Shown here piece after piece: positions 20,187-30,039 of a DNA stretch of 32,229 bases. The notes under the pieces are model-generated. The model was not told where the DNA came from and did no database searches. It saw only the letters and a program-made list of their open reading frames with translations. The DNA lies in the NCBI GenBank assembly GCA_903854185.1, contig CAINVP010000021.1, positions 1 to 32,229 on the forward strand, read 5' to 3'. How positions within the stretch are numbered: position 1 is the first letter of the stretch; every line of letters begins with the position of its first letter. Source of the stretch: an uncultured Actinomycetes bacterium. GTDB lineage: Bacteria; Actinomycetota; Actinomycetes; Nanopelagicales; Nanopelagicaceae. Both the position numbers and the translations under genes were made by a program.

Positions 20187-21455
20187 TTAAGCGCGCGGAT
20201 AGACAGGAAAGCGCGCGGTGAGTGCGGATACATCTGCACGAATTCCCGCCGCCTTGCCCTCATCTTCTCCATCTTTTATTGCACGTGAGATGAGAGATGC
20301 GATCTCCTTCATCTCTGGCAGCCCCATGCCCTGCGTCGTTGTTGCAGGTGTGCCTACGCGAATTCCACTCGTCACCGCAGGAGTCTCTGGATCGAACGGG
20401 ATTGCATTCTTGTTAAGTGTGATACCAGCAAGACCGCAACGCATATCTGCAACTTTGCCGGTGACACCGGTTCCGCGGATATCCATGAGCGCGAGGTGGG
20501 TCTGAGTTCCGCCTGAAACAGCGCGCATACCTTCATCTTCAAGAGCTGAAGCGAGCGCCTGCGCATTCTCGATTACCTTCTTTGCATAAGCCTGATAATC
20601 AGTTGAAGCCGCTTCCTTGAGCGCCACTGCCTTGCCAGCTACTGCAGACATTATTGGCCCACCTTGCATACCTGGGAAGACTGCTTTGTCGATAGCCGCT
20701 GCGTGCTCAGCTTTAGCCAAGATCATTCCACCACGAGGACCACGAAGAACTTTATGTGTTGTGAACGAGACGACATCCGCGTAAGGCACGGGCGAAGGGA
20801 TTGCCTTGCCAGCAACAAGTCCAATGAAGTGAGCAGCATCAACCCACATGATTGCACCGACCTCGTCGCAGATGGCGCGAACCTTCTCGAAATCAATGAG
20901 ACTTGGATAGGCGGTTGCACCGGAGCAGATCATCTTTGGCTTATTAGCAATTGCACTCTCGCGAAGCTCGTCATAATCGATGAGCTCATTATCTTGACGC
21001 ACACCATAGGAGACGACGTTGAACCATGAACCTGAGAAGTTCACCTTTGAACCGTGGGTGAGATGGCCACCGTGTGGAAGGGACATCGCAAGAATTGTGT
21101 CGCCCGGTTTTGTGAAGGCCTTGTAGACAGCGATATTTGCGCTCGCACCTGAGTGCGGCTGGAGGTTTGCATGCTCTGCGCCGAAGAGCTCCTTCGCGCG
21201 CTCGATGCCAATATTCTCGACCTTATCGACCTCTTCGCACCCACCGTAGTAGCGCTTTCCTGGATATCCCTCTGCATATTTATTGGAGAGAGTAGAGCCA
21301 AGCGTTGCCAGGACCGCAGGAGATGTGAAGTTCTCGCTCGCAATCAACTGAAGATTCTGTCGTTGGCGATCTAACTCTGTAATGAGAAGGCGCGCGATCT
21401 CTGGATCTTGGCGCTGAAGTTGGTCGAAATCTGGACCGAAGAATGTTTCACTCAT
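20187..21455 (-). CDS. glyA: Serine hydroxymethyltransferase
   Basis: NLQLIASENFTSPAVLATLGSTLSNKYAEGYPGKRYYGGCEEVD, VVSFTTHKVLRGPRGGMIL. ATG 21455 chosen over 21461 because of the leaderless motif spacing. Confidence 0.96.
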   Translation of the reverse strand: MSETFFGPDFDQLQRQDPEIARLLITELDRQRQNLQLIASENFTSPAVLATLGSTLSNKYAEGYPGKRYYGGCEEVDKVENIGIERAKELFGAEHANLQPHSGASANIAVYKAFTKPGDTILAMSLPHGGHLTHGSKVNFSGSWFNVVSYGVRQDNELIDYDELRESAIANKPKMICSGATAYPSLIDFEKVRAICDEVGAIMWVDAAHFIGLVAGKAIPSPVPYADVVSFTTHKVLRGPRGGMILAKAEHAAAIDKAVFPGMQGGPIMSAVAGKAVALKEAASTDYQAYAKKVIENAQALASALEDEGMRAVSGGTQTHLALMDIRGTGVTGKVADMRCGLAGITLNKNAIPFDPETPAVTSGIRVGTPATTTQGMGLPEMKEIASLISRAIKDGEDEGKAAGIRADVSALTARFPVYPRA

Positions 21456-21467
21456 GCCCATAGCCTA
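21453..21467 (-). promoter_or_regulatory. Predicted leaderless promoter/start of glyA
   Basis: Minus strand TAGGCT (21467-21462)-N6-ATG (21455), just after the stop of the Sua5-type gene. Confidence 0.45.
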
Positions 21468-21469
21468 AC

Positions 21470-22147
21470 TCAGGGCTGCGGAGTGGCGGCCTCTGGGCGG
21501 GAAATTGTTGGAAGAATCGCTGCAATCTCCTCGAAGCTGATCGCCCCCTCGCGGGCTACTTCCAATCCCCCGTGCACACCGACGATGGCACGGCGAATAA
21601 CGGTCGTGGCTGGAGTCTCTGGCAAGGTCCCGGCATCGACAAAGACGCCGATATCCGATGCCATCGCTGGCACACTGTCAATCTCACGCAGTGGGGGCTC
21701 ACCAGCCATCGTCGCACTAGCGATGGCGAGCGGTCCAGTCAGTTCAAGAACGCGCTGCAGAAATGGTACGGCCGGTGAGCGGACCGCAAATTCAGCAAGG
21801 TCTCCCCCATCGCCTAAATCCCAATTGAGTGCATGATGTGGCTTAAGTTGAAGGGTGAGCAACCCCGGCCAAAATTTCTCTGCTAGAACTTGATACTCAT
21901 CATCAAAATCCGATGAGAGACCTTTAAGTGTCTTGACGCCACCAACAAATACTTGCGTTGCTACACCAGGTTCATCACCACGTAGAAGGTGAATCTCCTG
22001 AACCGCTGCATGTATAAATGCATCAGCGGCATAGATGTACGCGTTCTCCGTCGGTAGGACTGCAATCTCACCACGTCGAATGCAGCCCACAACGAGTTCT
22101 ACTGAGTCGTCGAAGTTATCTTCGGAGAGGTTAATAAATTCAGCCAC
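21470..22147 (-). CDS. L-threonylcarbamoyladenylate synthase (Sua5/YciO/YrdC type)
   Basis: YrdC-like core: GGVKTLKGLSSDFDDEYQVLAEKFWPGLLTLQLKPH...FAVRSPAVPFLQRVLELTGPLAIASATMAGEPP. GTG start at 22147 overlaps the hflX stop. Confidence 0.85.
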   Translation of the reverse strand: MAEFINLSEDNFDDSVELVVGCIRRGEIAVLPTENAYIYAADAFIHAAVQEIHLLRGDEPGVATQVFVGGVKTLKGLSSDFDDEYQVLAEKFWPGLLTLQLKPHHALNWDLGDGGDLAEFAVRSPAVPFLQRVLELTGPLAIASATMAGEPPLREIDSVPAMASDIGVFVDAGTLPETPATTVIRRAIVGVHGGLEVAREGAISFEEIAAILPTISRPEAATPQP

Positions 22148-23576
22148 GAGGTGATGGTATTTCAGATATCTGCTTTGCCAAATCACCGTCAACGCGGGCG
22201 TGCATGACTGTTCCATCTTCGGAGTAGCTCTCACTCAATATTTCACCCCGCTGATGAATTGCCGAAACTAAATCACCGCGGTCAAAGGGAATAGTGAGGT
22301 TAATTTCCACAGCAGGCCGCGGCAACGAACTCTCAATCGCCTTTACAAGAGTAGGAATGCCAAAACCCGTTCTGGCAGAGAAGGCGAAGGCATTTCCCTC
22401 TTTGCGAAGTAATTCCATTACGACCTCTGGCTTAGCAATATCTGCCTTATTCACAGCGATAATCTCGGGAATCTTCGCTCCCCCGACTTCATCAATAACG
22501 AGTCTGACGGCGCGGATCTGCTCCATCGGATCTGGGTGCGAGCCATCCACGACATGTACAAGGAGATCGGCCTCGGCGACCTCTTCCAGCGTTGACTTGA
22601 AGGCTTCAACTAATTGGTGGGGAAGGTGGCGAACAAAGCCGACGGTATCGGAGAGAGTAAAGACCCGGCCGTCAGTTGTGCGAGTCTGACGTGTGGTTGG
22701 ATCAAGTGTTGCAAAAAGTGCATTCTCGACCAGGACCCCGGCACCAGTTAATTTATTCATTAATGATGATTTACCCGCATTTGTATATCCAACAATTGCA
22801 ACTGATGGGATATTGAAGCGATTTCGCTCTTGGCGCTTAGTATCGCGCGCGACCTTCATCTCCTTGAGATCTTTACGGAGCTTTGCCATCTTGTCATTGA
22901 TACGACGACGATCGGTCTCAATCTTCGTCTCACCCGGACCGCGACCACCGATGCCACCAGCCTGACGAGAGAGTGAGTCACCCCAACCTCGTAATCGAGG
23001 TAGAAGATATGTCATCTGGGCTAGCTCAACTTGCGCCTTACCCTCACGCGACTTTGCGTGCTGAGCAAAGATATCGAGAATGAGAGCAGTGCGGTCAATT
23101 ACCTTTACCTTCACCTTGCTCTCGAGAGAACGAAGTTGAGCCGGTGAGAGTTCGCCATCGCACACGACAGTATCTGCACCCGTTGCCATAACTACCTGTC
23201 GCAGCTCTTCTACTTTGCCGGAGCCAATATATGTTGATGGGTCGGCGCGATCGCGACGCTGCATCAATCCATCCATAACTTGTGAGCCAGCTGTCTCCGC
23301 GAGCGCACTCAACTCTTTGAGGGAATTCTCCGCATCCTGCAACGTGCCCTCGGTCCAGACGCCCACGAGTACAACCTTCTCTAGACGGAGTTGGCGATAC
23401 TCAGCATCATTTACATCTTGAAGTTCAGTGGAGAGACCGTGCACTCGCTTGAGAGCTTGGCGATCTTGCAGGTCTTGCTGCTCACTCTCCTCATATTCGG
23501 AGTTGTCATATTCAGCAGCGATCTCAGCTGATTCTCGGAGCAGCTGCTCGATATCGAGATCTAGCGGATCACTCAT
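22140..23576 (-). CDS. hflX: GTPase HflX
   Basis: 478 aa. ELAQMTYLLPRLRGWGDSLSRQAGGIGGRGPGETKIETDRRRI, G1 GYTNAGKSSLMN, SDTVGFVRHLPHQLVEAFKSTLEE. Confidence 0.97.
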   Translation of the reverse strand: MSDPLDLDIEQLLRESAEIAAEYDNSEYEESEQQDLQDRQALKRVHGLSTELQDVNDAEYRQLRLEKVVLVGVWTEGTLQDAENSLKELSALAETAGSQVMDGLMQRRDRADPSTYIGSGKVEELRQVVMATGADTVVCDGELSPAQLRSLESKVKVKVIDRTALILDIFAQHAKSREGKAQVELAQMTYLLPRLRGWGDSLSRQAGGIGGRGPGETKIETDRRRINDKMAKLRKDLKEMKVARDTKRQERNRFNIPSVAIVGYTNAGKSSLMNKLTGAGVLVENALFATLDPTTRQTRTTDGRVFTLSDTVGFVRHLPHQLVEAFKSTLEEVAEADLLVHVVDGSHPDPMEQIRAVRLVIDEVGGAKIPEIIAVNKADIAKPEVVMELLRKEGNAFAFSARTGFGIPTLVKAIESSLPRPAVEINLTIPFDRGDLVSAIHQRGEILSESYSEDGTVMHARVDGDLAKQISEIPSPRG

Positions 23577-24382
23577 AGGTACTCATCTAGTTCTACCTCA
23601 TTCAGAATCACAGCAGGTCCGATGAGCGTTGCATTGCTATGGCCATCAATTTCCACGACGAGCCGGCCTCCGGGCGGATTGATTACCCATCTGGCTGGCA
23701 GCGACTTCTTAGCAGCGAGCGTCGCAGCGAGCGCAACTGCACATGTGCCAGTTCCACACGATTGAGTCTCACCGCTTCCCCGCTCGTGCACGCGCATAGC
23801 TAATTCGCCATTCTCAAGTACCTTTACAAATTCCACGTTCACTCCATCAGGATATTCATCTGCTGGCTCAACCGCTGGAGCGCTCTTCAAATCCCCAGCC
23901 TCACTGAGATCATCCACAAAGAAAACGGCATGAGGGTTTCCAACATTGATATTAAAGCCAGTCCAACTCTTATCTCCAACAGCTACTTGGACCTCACCAT
24001 AGATCTCTTCGACCTTACCCATATTCACAGAGATATCGCCATCGCGTGGAACGGCGAGGTAGCGCATTCCGGCGCGGGTATTAATCGGAAAGATTCCTTC
24101 TCCCTGCAATTCTCGTTCAACGATATAACGAGCCATAACTCGAATACCATTTCCACACATCTCTGCGAGCGAGCCATCGCTATTGCGATAGTCCATAAAC
24201 CATTTTCCATCGCGCTTCTTAATGATGATGATGCCATCGGCGCCACGACGCTCTGCACTTATAACTCCGCTCTCGCGGTCGCAGAGTCGAGCTATCTGGG
24301 CCGGGGCCAGTTCAATGGCATCGGCAACATCCTCGATCAGGATGAAGTCGTTATGGGTGCCATGACCGTAAGTGCCTCTCAT
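23573..24382 (-). CDS. dapF: Diaminopimelate epimerase
   Basis: 269 aa. GTHNDFILI, YRNSDGSLAEMCGNGIRVMARY, RGSGETQSCGTGTCAVA. Confidence 0.96.
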   Translation of the reverse strand: MRGTYGHGTHNDFILIEDVADAIELAPAQIARLCDRESGVISAERRGADGIIIIKKRDGKWFMDYRNSDGSLAEMCGNGIRVMARYIVERELQGEGIFPINTRAGMRYLAVPRDGDISVNMGKVEEIYGEVQVAVGDKSWTGFNINVGNPHAVFFVDDLSEAGDLKSAPAVEPADEYPDGVNVEFVKVLENGELAMRVHERGSGETQSCGTGTCAVALAATLAAKKSLPARWVINPPGGRLVVEIDGHSNATLIGPAVILNEVELDEYL

Positions 24383-25281
24383 GCTTTGATAATAGAGCCT
24401 AAGGCGGCCGCGACGTGATTTCCCTCAGATGGCAGCCAGGTGATGCGCTCATCTCGCCTAAACCAGGTATCTTGCCGGCGGACATATTGGCGAGTTGCCA
24501 CCTTGGTCGCCGCTTTCGCGACCTCCTCTGTTATCTGACCTTGAGCCATTGCAATAATCTGCGAATAACCAATCGCTGCCTGTGCCGTACGTCCCTCAAG
24601 AATTCCAGCTTTAACGAGATCTCGTACCTCTTCAACAAAGCCCTCGGCCCACATCTTCTCGACTCGAAGATTTATTCGCTCATCTAACTTATCGCGATCA
24701 CTCTCGATTGCAAAGTGAACTGCATCTGGATACTTGGTTGAACCTTCACGCGGCAAGTTAGCTGTGTACGGCTTCCCAGTTATCTCTATGACTTCCAGCG
24801 CTCGCACAATACGGCGCACATTCTCAACTGGGATGGCTAGCGCTGCCGCTGGATCCAAGACCGCTAAGCGGTTATGGAGAACGAGACCACCTTCCGCGAG
24901 CGCCTCTGCTTCAAGCCGGGCCCGAACTTCTGGATTAGTATCAGGAAAATTTAGGTCATCCAATAGTGATTTGATATAGAGGCCAGTTCCGCCCACCACA
25001 ATTGCATGCTTGCCAGCGGCGAGTAACTCATCAACTTTTGCACGCGCTCGTTCTTGGTACCACGAGACGGTCACATCTGTTCGCACATCGACAAGTGAGA
25101 GTAAATGGTGTGGGATTCCCTCTTGTTCCTCGGAGGTGAGCTTTGCTGTGCCGATATCCATTCCACGATACAGCTGCATCGAATCAGCGTTAATAATCTC
25201 TGCTTCAAGTGCATGAGCTAGACCAACTGCGAGCGCACTCTTACCCGATGCGGTTGCTCCGCCAATAACGATGAGCGTCAT
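24379..25281 (-). CDS. miaA: tRNA dimethylallyltransferase
   Basis: 300 aa. [52 protein letters not shown]. Confidence 0.96.
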   Translation of the reverse strand: MTLIVIGGATASGKSALAVGLAHALEAEIINADSMQLYRGMDIGTAKLTSEEQEGIPHHLLSLVDVRTDVTVSWYQERARAKVDELLAAGKHAIVVGGTGLYIKSLLDDLNFPDTNPEVRARLEAEALAEGGLVLHNRLAVLDPAAALAIPVENVRRIVRALEVIEITGKPYTANLPREGSTKYPDAVHFAIESDRDKLDERINLRVEKMWAEGFVEEVRDLVKAGILEGRTAQAAIGYSQIIAMAQGQITEEVAKAATKVATRQYVRRQDTWFRRDERITWLPSEGNHVAAALGSIIKA

Positions 25282-26702
25282 GAACCACTAATCTCTTTGA
25301 GCCGCGCCAGCGTCGGCATACCGAGCGCAATAGCTGCAGAGCCGGCTTCAGTTCTACAGGCAGTTGCTTCACCGCCACGAGTTTTGCGGAGTTCATGGAT
25401 TTCATCGGCGATCATAAAGTTGGGTGATGCACTTGTAATAGTTGCGGTGACAATATCGCCAGGGCGAGCACCCTCAGCGAGTGGAAGATGGACTAACCGA
25501 AAATCTGGCAGGCGACCTGTCATTCGGTCTGCCACCTCTGTAACGAGAATTTCATACCTTGCACCAATAGATTCAGCATTGATCTCACCGGAAATCTCTT
25601 GCTGTAGCGCGTGGAGTGCGGTGTACCGCTTAGCCATCGTCACATCATCAATCTGATCTGGCATTGTCGCTGCTGGAGTTCCTGGGCGACGGGAATATTG
25701 GAAGGTATAAGCGGCGGTAAATCTCGCCGTTCGAACGATATCAAGCGTCTGCTCAAAATCTTCATCGCTCTCACCGGGAAAACCGACGATGATATCTGTT
25801 GTAATTCCGGCGTGAGGAATTGCTGCGCGCACACGATCGATAATTCCCAAATAACGCTCTCGGCGATAGGAACGGCGCATCTGCGCCAACACTTTATTGG
25901 AACCAGATTGCAGTGGCATGTGAAGATGAGGCATGACTGTTGGAGTTGCTGCCATCGCTTCGATGACATCATCAGTGAAGTCACGGGGATGAGGAGACAT
26001 AAAGCGCAGTCGCTCCAAGCCCTCGATGCTTCCTACCTCTTTCAACAGAGAGGCAAAGGCACCGCGCTCACCTAGTTCAACTCCATATGCATTGACGTTC
26101 TGTCCAAGCAGAGTAATCTCAACAACGCCCTCTGCAACCAGCGCTCGAGCCTCTGCCAGAATATCTTCACGCTTTCGGTCGCGCTCCATTCCTCGAAGAG
26201 ATGGAACGATGCAGAAAGTGCAGGTGTTGTTGCACCCGACCGAGATAGAGAGCCAGGCGCTAAATGCTGATTGGCGATGGGTGGGCAGCGTCGAGGGAAA
26301 ATGTTCGAGCGACTCTTTAATTTCAATCTGTGCCTCTTCTTCAATCCGGGCACGTTCTAGCAGGGCCGGGAGTGAGCCCATATTGTGGGTTCCAAAGACG
26401 ACATCAACGTAGGGTGCACGCTTTTGAATCTCTTCTTGATCCTTCTGCGCCATACAGCCACCGATAGCAATTTGAAACTCTGGGTTGCTCTTCTTAAATG
26501 GCGCCAAGAAGCTGAGGCGACCGTAAAGCTTATTATCCGCATTCTCTCGGACGGCGCAGGTATTGAAGACTACGAGATCAGGTTCGCGACCCTCCAGGGT
26601 CTGTACATAACCAGCGTCAAGAAGAAGCCCCGTGATGCGCTCAGTATCATGTGCGTTCATCTGGCAGCCGTAAGTCTCTACGACGAAGGAACGAGCGCTC
26701 AT
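25278..26702 (-). CDS. miaB: tRNA-2-methylthio-N6-dimethylallyladenosine synthase (radical SAM)
   Basis: 474 aa. [13 protein letters not shown], radical-SAM [24 protein letters not shown]-like C-terminus. Confidence 0.95.
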   Translation of the reverse strand: MSARSFVVETYGCQMNAHDTERITGLLLDAGYVQTLEGREPDLVVFNTCAVRENADNKLYGRLSFLAPFKKSNPEFQIAIGGCMAQKDQEEIQKRAPYVDVVFGTHNMGSLPALLERARIEEEAQIEIKESLEHFPSTLPTHRQSAFSAWLSISVGCNNTCTFCIVPSLRGMERDRKREDILAEARALVAEGVVEITLLGQNVNAYGVELGERGAFASLLKEVGSIEGLERLRFMSPHPRDFTDDVIEAMAATPTVMPHLHMPLQSGSNKVLAQMRRSYRRERYLGIIDRVRAAIPHAGITTDIIVGFPGESDEDFEQTLDIVRTARFTAAYTFQYSRRPGTPAATMPDQIDDVTMAKRYTALHALQQEISGEINAESIGARYEILVTEVADRMTGRLPDFRLVHLPLAEGARPGDIVTATITSASPNFMIADEIHELRKTRGGEATACRTEAGSAAIALGMPTLARLKEISGS

Positions 26703-26714
26703 CTCTTAATCTTA
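26700..26714 (-). promoter_or_regulatory. Possible leaderless promoter/start of miaB
   Basis: Minus strand TAAGAT (26714-26709)-N6-ATG (26702). The -10 overlaps the recX stop codon. Confidence 0.3.
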
Positions 26715-27161
26715 CTGCTCTGGTGGCGCCTCAAGTTCAGCGATGATGCGGGCGGTTAATCCGTGCGAGAAGCCCTTACGGGCAAGGAGGCCACTGATTC
26801 TCCGGTAGATGACATCGCGTTCCAGGTGCGAGCACGAGCGATACTTCTTCTCTGCTAGTTGAAATGCAATCCGATACTCCGCATCATCATCGATAGTGGT
26901 AGTGACTTCATCAATGATGTCCTGGGCAACGCCCTTGGTGCGGAGCTCGGATGCGATTGTTCTGCGACTTAACTTCTTCTGACGTTGGCGGGATTCACGC
27001 CAGAGATGTGCAAATTCAAGATCGTTAAGAAGGCCTTGAAGTTCAAGTGAATCAAGGACCGCCTCGCAGATATCGGCTTCGAAGTCCCGCTTACGGAGGA
27101 GGGCATCAATCTCAGCCCTACTCCGAGCGCGAGGTGCCAGCGAATATAACGCTGCCGACAT
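26712..27161 (-). CDS. recX: Regulatory protein RecX
   Basis: 149 aa. Helical repeats (LLRKRDFEADICEAVLDSLELQGLLNDLEFAHLWRESR...LSRRTIASELRTKGVAQDIIDE). Directly downstream of recA. Confidence 0.93.
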   Translation of the reverse strand: MSAALYSLAPRARSRAEIDALLRKRDFEADICEAVLDSLELQGLLNDLEFAHLWRESRQRQKKLSRRTIASELRTKGVAQDIIDEVTTTIDDDAEYRIAFQLAEKKYRSCSHLERDVIYRRISGLLARKGFSHGLTARIIAELEAPPEQ

Positions 27162-27199
27162 CGCCTCGGAGTAAGGGTCTGTGATTACTTCTTTAGAAA

Positions 27200-28282
27200 T
27201 TAGAACTCAACCTCTGCTGTTGCCTCATCTACTGCTGCGATGAGAGCTGGGTCAACTGCAACAGGTGTGAAGTGCTCACGTATCTGTCGCTCGATCTCGT
27301 TAGAGAGATCAGGGTTATCAATCAAGAAGACGCGAGCGTTCTCTTTACCTTGACCGAGTTGATCACCGTTATAGGTATACCAAGCACCAGATTTCTTAAC
27401 AAAGCCAAGCTCTACACCGAGATCGATGAGGCTTCCTTCGCGAGAGATACCTGTGCCATAGATGATGTCGAACTCTGCCTGCTTAAATGGTGGCGCCATC
27501 TTATTCTTGACAACTTTGACGCGGGTACGGTTACCGACCGCTTCTTGGCCATCCTTCAGGGTCTCAATACGACGAACATCCATACGTATAGATGCGTAGA
27601 ACTTCAGCGCCTTACCACCGGTCGTTGTCTCAGGTGTTCCGAAGAAGACGCCGATCTTGTCGCGGAGCTGGTTGATAAAGATTGCGGTTGTGTTGGACTG
27701 GTGCAGTGCGCCAGTAATCTTTCGAAGCGCCTGTGACATAAGGCGTGCTTGAAGACCCATATGGGAATCGCCCATCTCACCCTCAATTTCAGCACGTGGT
27801 ACGAGAGCTGCAACGGAGTCAACGACGACGATATCTAGTGCGCCGGAGCGAACCAACATATCCATAATTTCAAGGGCTTGCTCACCGGTATCTGGCTGCG
27901 AGACTAAAAGTGCATCAATATCGACGCCGAGTTTACGTGCATACTCGGGATCGAGGGCATGCTCTGCATCGATGAAGGCAGCGATACCACCATTGCGCTG
28001 AGCATTTGCAATCGCATGCAGTGCAACAGTTGTCTTACCTGAGGATTCAGGTCCATAAATTTCTACAATACGACCACGTGGCAGACCACCGATGCCGAGT
28101 GCGATATCAAGTGCAATGGATCCGGTTGGAATTACCTCCATCACAACTGGGCCGCGTTCGCCCATCTTCATAATGGAACCCTTACCGAATTGACGTTCGA
28201 TTTGGGCGAGGGCTGTATCAAGCGCTTTCGCGCGTTCTTGTGTTGCTTTTTCAGTTTTGCTATCAGATTTATCTGTAGCCAT
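27200..28282 (-). CDS. recA: Recombinase RecA
   Basis: [48 protein letters not shown] 28282 chosen over 28297 because AAAGG is well spaced before it. Confidence 0.98.
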   Translation of the reverse strand: MATDKSDSKTEKATQERAKALDTALAQIERQFGKGSIMKMGERGPVVMEVIPTGSIALDIALGIGGLPRGRIVEIYGPESSGKTTVALHAIANAQRNGGIAAFIDAEHALDPEYARKLGVDIDALLVSQPDTGEQALEIMDMLVRSGALDIVVVDSVAALVPRAEIEGEMGDSHMGLQARLMSQALRKITGALHQSNTTAIFINQLRDKIGVFFGTPETTTGGKALKFYASIRMDVRRIETLKDGQEAVGNRTRVKVVKNKMAPPFKQAEFDIIYGTGISREGSLIDLGVELGFVKKSGAWYTYNGDQLGQGKENARVFLIDNPDLSNEIERQIREHFTPVAVDPALIAAVDEATAEVEF

Positions 28283-28440
28283 CTGTGAACCTTTCATCGT
28301 TCATCACAACGCCGCAAGGCGTCTCACTCGGTCCAGAAGGTACGGAAGGCCACCGACGGCGAAGAAGAATCTTCTGCGGAAGTGTGGAACCGCTCTGGTT
28401 GGGTATATCTCTCCCCGGCCTGAGGGCCAGAAGTTCGATA
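28283..28440 (-). promoter_or_regulatory. Predicted structured recA 5' leader
   Basis: About 158 nt between the predicted TSS and ATG. Stem-loops include GGCC-CTCA-GGCC, GCGG...CCGC, ACGCC-TTGC-GGCGT (28322-28309), and TGTGA(TG)AAC-GATGAAAG-GTTCACA (28308-28284) around the SD. Confidence 0.5.
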
Positions 28441-28446
28441 GGCGAA

Positions 28447-28467
28447 AGGATACCGAACATCTGTTCG
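28447..28467 (-). promoter_or_regulatory. SOS box (LexA site) and adjacent -10 of recA
   Basis: CGAACATCTGTTCG (28454-28467), perfect GAAC-N4-GTTC. Minus-strand TATCCT -10 (28452-28447) begins one nt downstream. Confidence 0.85.
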
Positions 28468-28501
28468 AATAGCACCCCTGCGACACGCTGAGGCGGTCAG
28501 A

Positions 28502-29044
28502 TTAGGCGCGGGAGGCGAAGGTGACGTGGGGCGAGAGTGGGCTGGCAGGGTCGATTCTTGGGTGGGCGAAGGAGAGGTCAGAGCGTCTGATTAGGCCGAT
28601 CCGCTCCATCACCGCCTGAGAGCGCAGATTCAACTCTGCCGTAAATGAGTAAATCGTCTCAAGATCAAGCTTCTCTAATCCGAAGGCAAGCGCCGCCGTT
28701 GCGCCCTCCGTGGCATATCCGTGGCCCCAGGCGCTGCGCTTTAACCGCCAACCGATCTCCGTACATGGCGTGAACTCCAGACCAAGATCTTGGATGGAGA
28801 GTCCGATAAATCCGATGAAGCGCTCGCCACCTTTCACTTCTACTGCCCAGAGCCCACGATCTGCGGTCTCCAATTGTTTCTGCATTCGTGCGGCCATCTC
28901 TCGCGCGGCAATTTCAGTAAGTGGCGCCGGGAAGAACTCCATGACTTCCGGGTCTTGATTCATTGCAACCCAGGTCTCTATATCTTCTTCAAGCCAGTGG
29001 CGCAGAACTAGCCGCCGGGTCTCTAATTCAGGGACGCTAGCCAT
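28502..29044 (-). CDS. GNAT family N-acetyltransferase (RimJ/RimL-like)
   Basis: 180 aa. ETRRLVLRHWLEEDIETWVAMNQDPEVMEFFP...EIGWRLKRSAWGHGYATEGATAALAFGLEKL. Confidence 0.92.
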   Translation of the reverse strand: MASVPELETRRLVLRHWLEEDIETWVAMNQDPEVMEFFPAPLTEIAAREMAARMQKQLETADRGLWAVEVKGGERFIGFIGLSIQDLGLEFTPCTEIGWRLKRSAWGHGYATEGATAALAFGLEKLDLETIYSFTAELNLRSQAVMERIGLIRRSDLSFAHPRIDPASPLSPHVTFASRA

Positions 29045-29235
29045 TACCGAAATTTCTTCGGCATCTCAGGATTGTGCGCAACGACAGCTAGCCAGATCTC
29101 CCGTGGTTCCATGCCCGAAGCGAGCGCCTCATTCACAGTTCGTCCACCAAGTTCACTGTGAACAATATCTTGTGAATATGTGAGCGGGTCAGAGAAGTAG
29201 AGTGAGATTCGCTCACGAAGTTCGGTAATTCTCAC
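29044..29235 (-). CDS. DUF3046 domain-containing protein
   Basis: 63 aa. MRITELRERISLYFSDPLTYSQDIVHSELGGRTVNEALASGMEPREIWLAVV; typical recA neighbour in Actinobacteria. Confidence 0.88.
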   Translation of the reverse strand: MRITELRERISLYFSDPLTYSQDIVHSELGGRTVNEALASGMEPREIWLAVVAHNPEMPKKFR

Positions 29236-29726
29236 AGCAACTTAGCAATTGCCTCGGCTTGAGTCCGAGATTGCTCAACGCTCAGTGGGGATGTGATCTG
29301 CGCGAGTAGCCAGCGAATAATCAACCCCACCTCGCTCTCCCCCGCGGAGAAGAAAGCGGCTAGTTCTCGATGAATATGAATCCACAACGGATCATCGCTA
29401 ATTGTCATGAGAGCAACAACTTCATCGTGGTCTGTCTCTACCATCTTTGCTAGAGCAGCGTCTTGTGAAATCTCTTCCGATAAAAATCTCAGTGCCTCGC
29501 TCTTACTCTTCGCAGATTTTGCTCCAGCAAGTAATCGATCAATCTCAGATGCCAGAAGAGTCTTCATCATCTCTTCTTTGTCGACGAAGTGGTTATAAAT
29601 TGTTGCGCGCGAGACTTCAGAGCGATCGGCAATATCGATCATATTTGATTCGTAACTGCCGACTTCGGCAATGACTTTTTTAGCACCAGCAAGAATTGCA
29701 ATTCGCGATTTCGATTGGATAGCCAT
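29232..29726 (-). CDS. TetR/AcrR family transcriptional regulator
   Basis: Start revised to ATG 29726 (MAIQSKSRIAILAGAKKVIAEVGSYESNMIDIADRSEVSRATIYNHFVDKEEMMKTLL); HTH intact. Confidence 0.87.
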   Translation of the reverse strand: MAIQSKSRIAILAGAKKVIAEVGSYESNMIDIADRSEVSRATIYNHFVDKEEMMKTLLASEIDRLLAGAKSAKSKSEALRFLSEEISQDAALAKMVETDHDEVVALMTISDDPLWIHIHRELAAFFSAGESEVGLIIRWLLAQITSPLSVEQSRTQAEAIAKLL

Positions 29727-29769
29727 GAGTATCAGCGATAACTGTGAGCTCGCCTGAGAGGTCTGCGAG

Positions 29770-30039
29770 TTAAGCAGCATCCCTTGCAACTGTGAGGGCT
29801 GGCATCTGAGAGGCGTGAATAGAGAGTGCTACGTCGCTCATGAGCGACGAGAGAGTGAGCCCGAGTGCATCACAAATGGCGTTGAGTAGTTCGGATGAGG
29901 CCTCTTTCTGCCCACGCTCGACCTCGGAGAGATATCCAAGTGAGACTCGCGCAGACTTCGCGACATCTCGAAGTGAACGTGACTGCGAGAGACGAGCAGC
30001 GCGAAGCGCCCCGCCTACATGCATCCGAAGGAGTGTCAT
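29770..30039 (-). CDS. clgR: XRE-family regulator, ClgR-like
   Basis: 89 aa. [56 protein letters not shown], with ClgR-type HTH; pgsA-cinA-clgR gene order. Confidence 0.85.
   Translation of the reverse strand: MTLLRMHVGGALRAARLSQSRSLRDVAKSARVSLGYLSEVERGQKEASSELLNAICDALGLTLSSLMSDVALSIHASQMPALTVARDAA

Noticed and set aside
27272-27736. 154-aa plus-strand ORF opposite recA
   Set aside because: Antisense shadow of recA codons with no family motifs.
28257-28491. Several 60-71-aa ORFs on both strands between recA and the GNAT gene
   Set aside because: Overlapping small ORFs in multiple frames with no motifs; the segment is better explained as the recA promoter and leader.
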